Of a stretch of DNA of 64,000 bases, positions 58,388 to 64,000 are shown piece by piece; the first letter of the stretch is position 1, and every line of letters starts with the position of its first letter. The position numbers and the translations under genes were made by a program. The notes below the pieces were generated by a model that ran no database searches, was not told where the DNA came from, and saw only the letters and a list, made by a program, of their open reading frames with translations. The DNA is from Prosopocoilus inquinatus (lineage: Eukaryota > Arthropoda > Insecta > Coleoptera > Lucanidae), in the NCBI GenBank assembly GCA_036172665.1, contig CM069876.1, positions 44,795,001 through 44,859,000 of the forward strand, read 5' to 3'.

Positions 58388-58979
58388 TTCATTAGAAACG
58401 CTTTCTGTTGGTTGCTGCTTTTCGCGAATAGAAAAACCTTTTTTATATTTGAGCATCCCATTTTCAAGTGAGTTGTCAAAAAAATTTTCCTGTTGTCGTG
58501 TACAATAAATAACGTAAATAACAGGTGAACGAGAAGCAAAATGAGTTAAAACTCGCACCCAAGACAAACAGGGCCCAGCTATACAGTTTTCGAACGCACC
58601 CCTGTTCGACAGATGGTGTGACGTCACAACATGGCGGCCAGCTAGCGTTTATCGGTGAGGGTTATTTTTTTAAATTTTTTTGATGGTTAAAATACGGAGA
58701 GAATCTTTCTTTTGAAGAAATATTAATTAAACAGTAAGTATCAATATTTGACATAAAACAGAAATGACAAATGAGCCCAGTTCCGTCGCTTATAATCTTT
58801 GGCATTTACACACAAATTATTGTACAAAAAATATTTATTTTAAGTAACTTTAATTGCGCTACCGACCGTAGTCCACGTTAGGTATTAGGTATTGGCAGTG
58901 TTGCCAGGTGTTGCGCTTTTGCGCCGAAACGCGGCACCACCATTGAAACAAAAACTGCGTTTGAAAATTTTATTTTGCC
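58388..58979. other. spacer, no gene seen
   Basis: Overlapping short frames on both strands, none recognised. Confidence 0.35.
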
Positions 58980-59345
58980 GCTTTGCGCTCAATGCGGCCG
59001 CGGCGCCTTGAAGCAAAAAAATCGCTTTGCGATTAATTGAGATTAATTCACAAGAGCAGACACTTGCTTATTTTAATTGGAGAATTCTTTTATAATTTTA
59101 ACAGTAGCGTAAAGTACTCTGCAGCTCTGCGCTCTGCATTACCGACGCTGTCGAACGACATTTTTTATCAATGCGGCCGCGGCGTCTTTAAACAAGAAAT
59201 TCCGCGAATTTTGGCACTTTGCGATTAATTCACAAGAGCAGACACATGCTTATTTTATTTGGAGAATTCTTTAATAATTTTAGCAGTGGCGTAAAGTGCT
59301 CTGCAGCTCTGCGCTCTGCATTACCGACGCTGCCGATCGACATTT
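58980..59345. repeat. 182-bp tandem duplication
   Basis: GATTAATTCACAAGAGCAGA recurs 182 bp apart (near 59041 and 59223), followed by CTCTGCAGCTCTGCGCTCTG in both. CAATGCGGCCGCGGCG precedes each. No gene. Confidence 0.8.
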
Positions 59346-60129
59346 TTTATTTTTCAAACAAGTGCCGCGGCTACCTGCTTGTGTGTGGAGTTTACGTTAT
59401 TTATCGTGTTTGTGATTTCTTTATAACTTCGCATTAGTGATTAGCCGTTTCATTAAAATCGTTTGTGTTGTTGAAAGTGCGTGAAGAACGTTAAGCTTCA
59501 GTTTAAAACCGCGCAAGGGCAAGTACTTAGTAGTGGGTACGGAGGAGCAAGACGGCATTAAAATCTTCTTGCACTTGCATCATCGCCAAGAGACAAAGTT
59601 TTATGGAAAGCCATGGCATTTTCGGCACGGAGCTCCTGAAAACATGTAGTTATCGGTAGGGCAAATTCAACACAGATATTAATTTAATCTATTTTATTAA
59701 TGAGAGTTAGCGGCTGCGTTCATGTAGCCTCGGCGTCCAAGCCTGAACGAAGCGCCTATGACGTCATCGCTTGCAACGCTTCCCTGCAACGGCCGCCATT
59801 AATCGAGTTGGGTATTTTTGGGCTAAATTCCAGCGCTGCACGAGTATATGATTGAATGCGCAGAAATTAAACAGAAGGAAAATTATTTGTTTCACAAAAG
59901 GTGCCAAAAGCTTTATTTTAAGTAATTAATTACCCATTTCTAAAATCGACAGCAAAAACAGTTACCCTTCTTTATTTCATTCTTTGGGTCATCGTCGGGA
60001 ATGCGTTTCAAATAAAATTAATATAATATTTTATTAAAATTAAAAATGCGTACACTAAGAGTACTTAACCTCACACTTAAAAACTTAGTTAATGTAGTAA
60101 TAGCAATTGCCAACTTTCAAATTTGCAAT
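59346..60129. other. unique sequence, no gene recognised
   Basis: Moderately GC-rich near 59370-59640 and 59710-59840, without a convincing reading frame. Confidence 0.35.
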
Positions 60130-60611
60130 CGGTGATGCCAACTCTACATTTAGAAAAGAGCTGGACGGAAACCAAAATAGGGCTGGATTTGAGCGATTTA
60201 GGGCTAAAAAGGTTTGCATTAAGTTAAAAATGAACATTTTTATTGATTTGTTTGGTAATAAATAAAATAAAATAAATAAAAATGTTATTGCGAATCTCAT
60301 TTAGTCAATAGTTTATTTTAAAACACTTTAAAAACCGTAAATAAAATACAAATGCAACGAAAATATATAAATACTTATTATAAATACTTATTATAAATAT
60401 ATAATATAAATTCTTGTAAAAAATAAATAAGAGAAAATATATTTTTATCAATTTTTAAATTAAAAAGATACGATAAATAAAATAAAATTAATTGAACGAA
60501 AACTAAGTTTGGGGCTAAAATAGCCCTCGAGGGCTATTTGAAAATATACAGGGCTGAATCTCTCAGAAAAGAACCAAATCTAGCCCCAAAAGGGGTAAGT
60601 TGGTATCACTG
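60130..60611. mobile_element. hAT-type MITE with perfect 8-bp TSD
   Basis: The left end CGGTGATGCCAACT and the right end AGTTGGTATCACTG are inverted with two mismatches. TTTGCAAT flanks both sides exactly (60122-60129 and 60612-60619). Eight-base duplications and CAGTGAT-like ends are hAT features. The 482-bp interior has no ORF of note. Confidence 0.85.
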
Positions 60612-60679
60612 TTTGCAATATGCTATTGAAAACATTCTTATGACATGTGTCTACACAATATACAGTCGTGAACAAAAAA

Positions 60680-60912
60680 AGGTGCTTTCTTTCGCTCACG
60701 AAATCGTAATCCAAACGTGTCTTGATTCAAAAACAGACATTCTTTTCTTTGAATCTCTCTATTTTTTAAAACTTGTTTTGATTGAGTTATGATTATTTAC
60801 AAATGAACTGACAATGAAAAGTTCAAGTCAGGTGTTTTGTTGCAACAATTACGAAATTCAGGTCCAAATTATTCGAAACACGATTCAAACGTTTAAGCCA
60901 AAGAAAGCACCT
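60680..60912. mobile_element. MITE, GTGCTTTC family, copy 3
   Basis: AGGTGCTTTCTTTCGCTCAC at the left and AAGCCAAAGAAAGCACCTT at the right. Inverted relative to copy 2 and very similar to it. Confidence 0.75.
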
Positions 60913-60989
60913 TAAATGTTGGTCATCAAACTTGTCACTGTCAAACAAAACGTCAGTTTAATTTCGTAAATTAAAAAAAATTCTTTAAA

Positions 60990-61250
60990 AAATTTTTGTG
61001 CAAATCGTTTTTGATTGCAGTGAAAACCTCGAGCAGCCTCTGTACAGCTGTTTCAGCCCTGCTTGGGGCTTCGTCAGCAGAGACGTAGCTCGACATTCCC
61101 ACTGCAAACAAAAACGACTTGTCCAATTTATTCGCAATTACGATATAAGAGTGATGAACAGATGAAATAGCGACATCTTACGATCCTACTGCAATGTCAG
61201 GTCAAAAAGCGATCGTAAGATGTCGCTATTTCATCTGTTCATCACTCTAA
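60990..61250. mobile_element. SINE-like composite with hairpin head
   Basis: The minus-strand body (CTCGAGCAGCCTCTG, GGGGCTTCGTCAGCAG) is followed by the head in both orientations (TAGCGACATCTTACGATC, then GATCGTAAGATGTCGCTA). This is the same arrangement as at 24412-24781, with a shorter hairpin. Confidence 0.7.
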
Positions 61251-62566
61251 AAAAAAATTCATACAAATGTGTTGTGTTTTGACAAAAACTGATCGAAAAT
61301 AAATTATAGGTATTTTTCAGAAATTAATCCTAGTGTTCAAATTCAATTTACTTTTCTTTTAATCGACTACAAGTCAAGCACAAATCTTTGACAATCAATG
61401 ACGACCAAAATTTATTGCTCGCGACTGTACCTAGACAATAATTTTTTTTTTAACTAATTTCACAATTTTAATAGTGTAAATGTTGCTTACTAATTTTCCA
61501 TACTGTACGTAAGTGTTATTTAACATAATTATGACTTAAGATCACGCTTATCTTGATTTACACGATGTAATATAAGGCGTACAGCAGTGGATAATAAAAT
61601 TCGGGCGAAAATTCGACATGTCATGCATATTTATACAAATTTATTGGGTAAACTAGGCTTTAATTCGGAAGGTCTCGTTTAGGTGTGTCAAAACCCAGGA
61701 AAAATATATCAAGTGTCAAACTTAGTAAACTGAAATTTCTCTTTTTGTCCGAACTTTATTGGGCAAAGTTTCATTTCCTTATTTTTTTGGACTGAACTGA
61801 ACCTGAAGAAGACGTCAGAATTTTCAGTGATTGTAACAGAAGTCCAAACTATTAAAAGCCACTTTACACTATGTGATTTTCCGTTTGATTTTGAATTTGA
61901 CTTCAGAAACATAAAGTACCTACATTATTTCTTTAAAATCTTTGTTTTTATTTGAGTAGTGCGGTTTCATTTTACATGCGACTTTTACAAAATAGAGGGG
62001 GGTCGTATTTGCTATAATATCATAACAGGTTTTGTATGTACAATGATGCTCACCATAAATGATACCATTTGACAGTTTCGTAGCCCTTACGCTGAATGAT
62101 CTTAAGGGTGTGGTTCGTATACAGAGTATCATTTAAGTTGAGCGTCGTAGTACATTGATTTCCTTTATTCACGGAAGTTTCCCTTAACTACAAGTTTCTA
62201 AAAATTCAGTTGGTTTGAGAAGGGTTGCGAATTTTGACTGTTTCCGATCTTATTTTTTTTTTAATATATTCTGAAGTCAAATTTGAAATCAAATAGGTTT
62301 TGTAAAGCGGATATTAGAGCCACGTTTACATCATAAAAATGATGTGTCCGAGTTTTGCATTCCGTTGTATGTATATACAGTCGCGTTCATCCTAATCGAG
62401 ACCGCTGCAAGACAATCTAGTTCGATTTATTTGATTGATTGTTGATTACGACTGTATCTACTCACATATACGATCGCCTTACATGTAGACTTGTTACTTT
62501 TTATGTTAGGTGAAAACATTTACCAGATACAATGTTACAGATACAAAATTTCATCGCTTCTAATTA
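61251..62566. other. gene-poor stretch, small foldback
   Basis: ACAGTCG and CGACTGT ends near 62373-62458 form a small inverted pair. AATAAA (minus) lies at 62426-62431. No gene. Confidence 0.4.
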
Positions 62567-63425
62567 TTATTCTTTTCCATGGGTAAGCACGTGTCTTTTT
62601 AAGTTGCCAGAGGTTTTGCATCTGTGTTCACAAATACTACATTTGTACGGTTTCTCTGCATTATGTATCCGTAAGTGGCTTCGTAAACACGCGGGTTTTG
62701 TGGTAATGTAATCGCAGCCGCTACATTTCAGCACTTTCTCGCCGGTGTGTATCAAGATATGTCTTTTTAAAGTATGCGCAGCTCTACATCTAAACTCACA
62801 CACGTTACATTTCATCGGCATTTCAGTGTGCGTCAATAAGTGTTTATCTAAAAGTTTACGGTATCTACACCTATAATCGCATTTGCTACACTTAAATGGT
62901 TTTTCGCCATTGTGCATCATTAAGTGTACGCGTAAACTTGAACGCACTCTGCACTTGTAATCGCACTTGCTGCACTTAAACGGTCTTTCATCGGTGTGCG
63001 TCAACCTGTGGTTTCTTAAAGTCTGCGAAAGTTTACATCTGAAATCGCACGCGTCGCATTTGAAAGGCTTCTCATTATTGTGTACCTTCAAATGTAGACG
63101 TAAGAGCGAGCGCATTTTACATCTGTAATCGCACTCGCTACACTTAAACGGTTTTTCGTCGCTGTGCGTCGGAATGTGATTTTTCAAAGCCGTCAGGTAT
63201 CCGCTTCTAAAATCGCATAAGTTACATTTGAAGGGTTTCTCGCCGGTGTGCTTCGCTATGTGAATTTTTAACGCCGAAGGGGTTTCGAACTTGTGATCGC
63301 AGATTTTGCATTTGTACCGCTTTTGGGAACTGCGCTTTCTTTTGGCTGGTTCACAGCGACTCGAAACTGCGACGCTACGTTTGCGTAAAAAAATATTCTC
63401 CGGGTCATTCTGAGTGATGCGTTTC
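62567..63425 (-). CDS. ZF-exon 12: nine C2H2 fingers
   Basis: The acceptor GTTTGTTTCAG (AG 63427-63426, phase 2) leads into KRITQNDPENIFLRKRSVAV, the family leader with one inserted residue in FRKR. A basic spacer (AKRKRSSQKRYKC) and nine fingers follow. Finger 6 ends THTEMP, like the aberrant linker of exon 11. The terminus is NLKRHVLTHGKE. The reading frame is open from the acceptor; no ATG near the start. This is the most upstream exon of the array seen here, so shared 5' exons, if they exist, should lie to the right of 64,000. Predicted nuclear DNA-binding segment. Confidence 0.88.
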
Positions 63426-64000
63426 CTGAAACAAACGAAATTTACTGATTAGAAAGTTAATTAAATCAAACCCGTCTTCAGACAACGAAAACAGAATCTC
63501 TGTATTAAGTATTAAATTAAAATTAAAAATTGCGAACTTGAGAGATTTGTTCTGAAAATGAAAATGCCAGATTGTTAAATAAATTTATCGTATTTGAAAG
63601 AAAAAAAAATTGAACGTTACTTCAATCCATTAGCTATAGGTTAATTTATTTATTCGGAAAAACAGAAAAATACAACAAAGTTTGACAGTTGTGGCAATAA
63701 AACTATTTACGATTTCTGTCGTTGTATGCACGCAAGTGATGCCGCAATAATTTTTGATGAAATACTTCAAATGCTGCAACTTTCGCAGTCACCCTGTATA
63801 ACAACACCCTGTGTCTCTATAATCTATACTTTATCATATAATACACCGGGTGATTTTTAAATTTTTAACCAACTTTTGCCATAGAATTTCTCTTGACTTT
63901 TCTGTAAAATAAAAACCTTAAGACGGGCGTTGGCTTATATTTTGCTTGAGCTAAGACATGCCACCCCAATTTCGGGGCAAGAGTTCATAAATTCTTTAAA
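63426..64000. other. intron side of ZF-exon 12, no gene seen
   Basis: AT-rich. ACCCTGTATAACAACACCCTG (two element-end-like strings) lies near 63791 and ACACCGGGTG near 63842; these may be MITE ends. No start exon is visible. Confidence 0.4.

Overview
This window is animal nuclear DNA, most likely from an insect and possibly a beetle (the order is a guess from repeat style). It is AT-rich, about 20-25% coding, has spliceosomal acceptors, and is full of foldback MITEs, hAT-like ends and tandem arrays. No prokaryotic gene, rRNA or convincing tRNA was seen.

The coding content is one family. Twelve long exons encoding C2H2 zinc-finger arrays lie head to tail on the minus strand; I number them 1-12 from left to right. 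Exon 1 is cut by the left window edge; exon 12 begins at 63425. Fingers per exon range from 6 to 18, mostly with TGEKP-type linkers and no other recognisable domain. None of the exons starts with a convincing ATG. Each opens at a pyrimidine-rich 3' splice site, and every one is in phase 2 (one base completes a codon begun in the preceding exon). Most then encode a shared leader of about 20 residues with the core ENIFRKRCVIVLTR, followed by a basic spacer and the fingers. No ZAD, BTB, KRAB or THAP exon is visible. The upstream coding exon or exons are therefore either shared and located beyond 64,000, or very short. That makes two readings possible: a lola/mod(mdg4)-type locus with alternative 3'-terminal exons, or a tandem family of separate genes with tiny 5' exons.

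Exons 1-7 (1-40252) are close relatives and share intron and 3'-flank sequence in dispersed duplicated blocks. Exons 8-12 (43069-63425) are more diverged. A relatively GC- and CpG-rich stretch (about 41100-42900) separates the two groups. Finger relics, nonsense and frameshift ends, and a gene split by two transposon insertions show continuing birth and death.

The gaps hold long palindromic elements with TACAGGGTG-type ends, often nested; SINE-like and hAT-like insertions with readable target-site duplications; and several tandem arrays. The arrays include a 33-bp minisatellite, a 113-bp repeat carrying a decayed zinc motif resembling one in Polinton-related proteins, a roughly 450-bp A-rich satellite, and an array of CTGTCA-N3-TGACAG palindromes. 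Domain and repeat names come from reading the sequence by eye, not from a database search.
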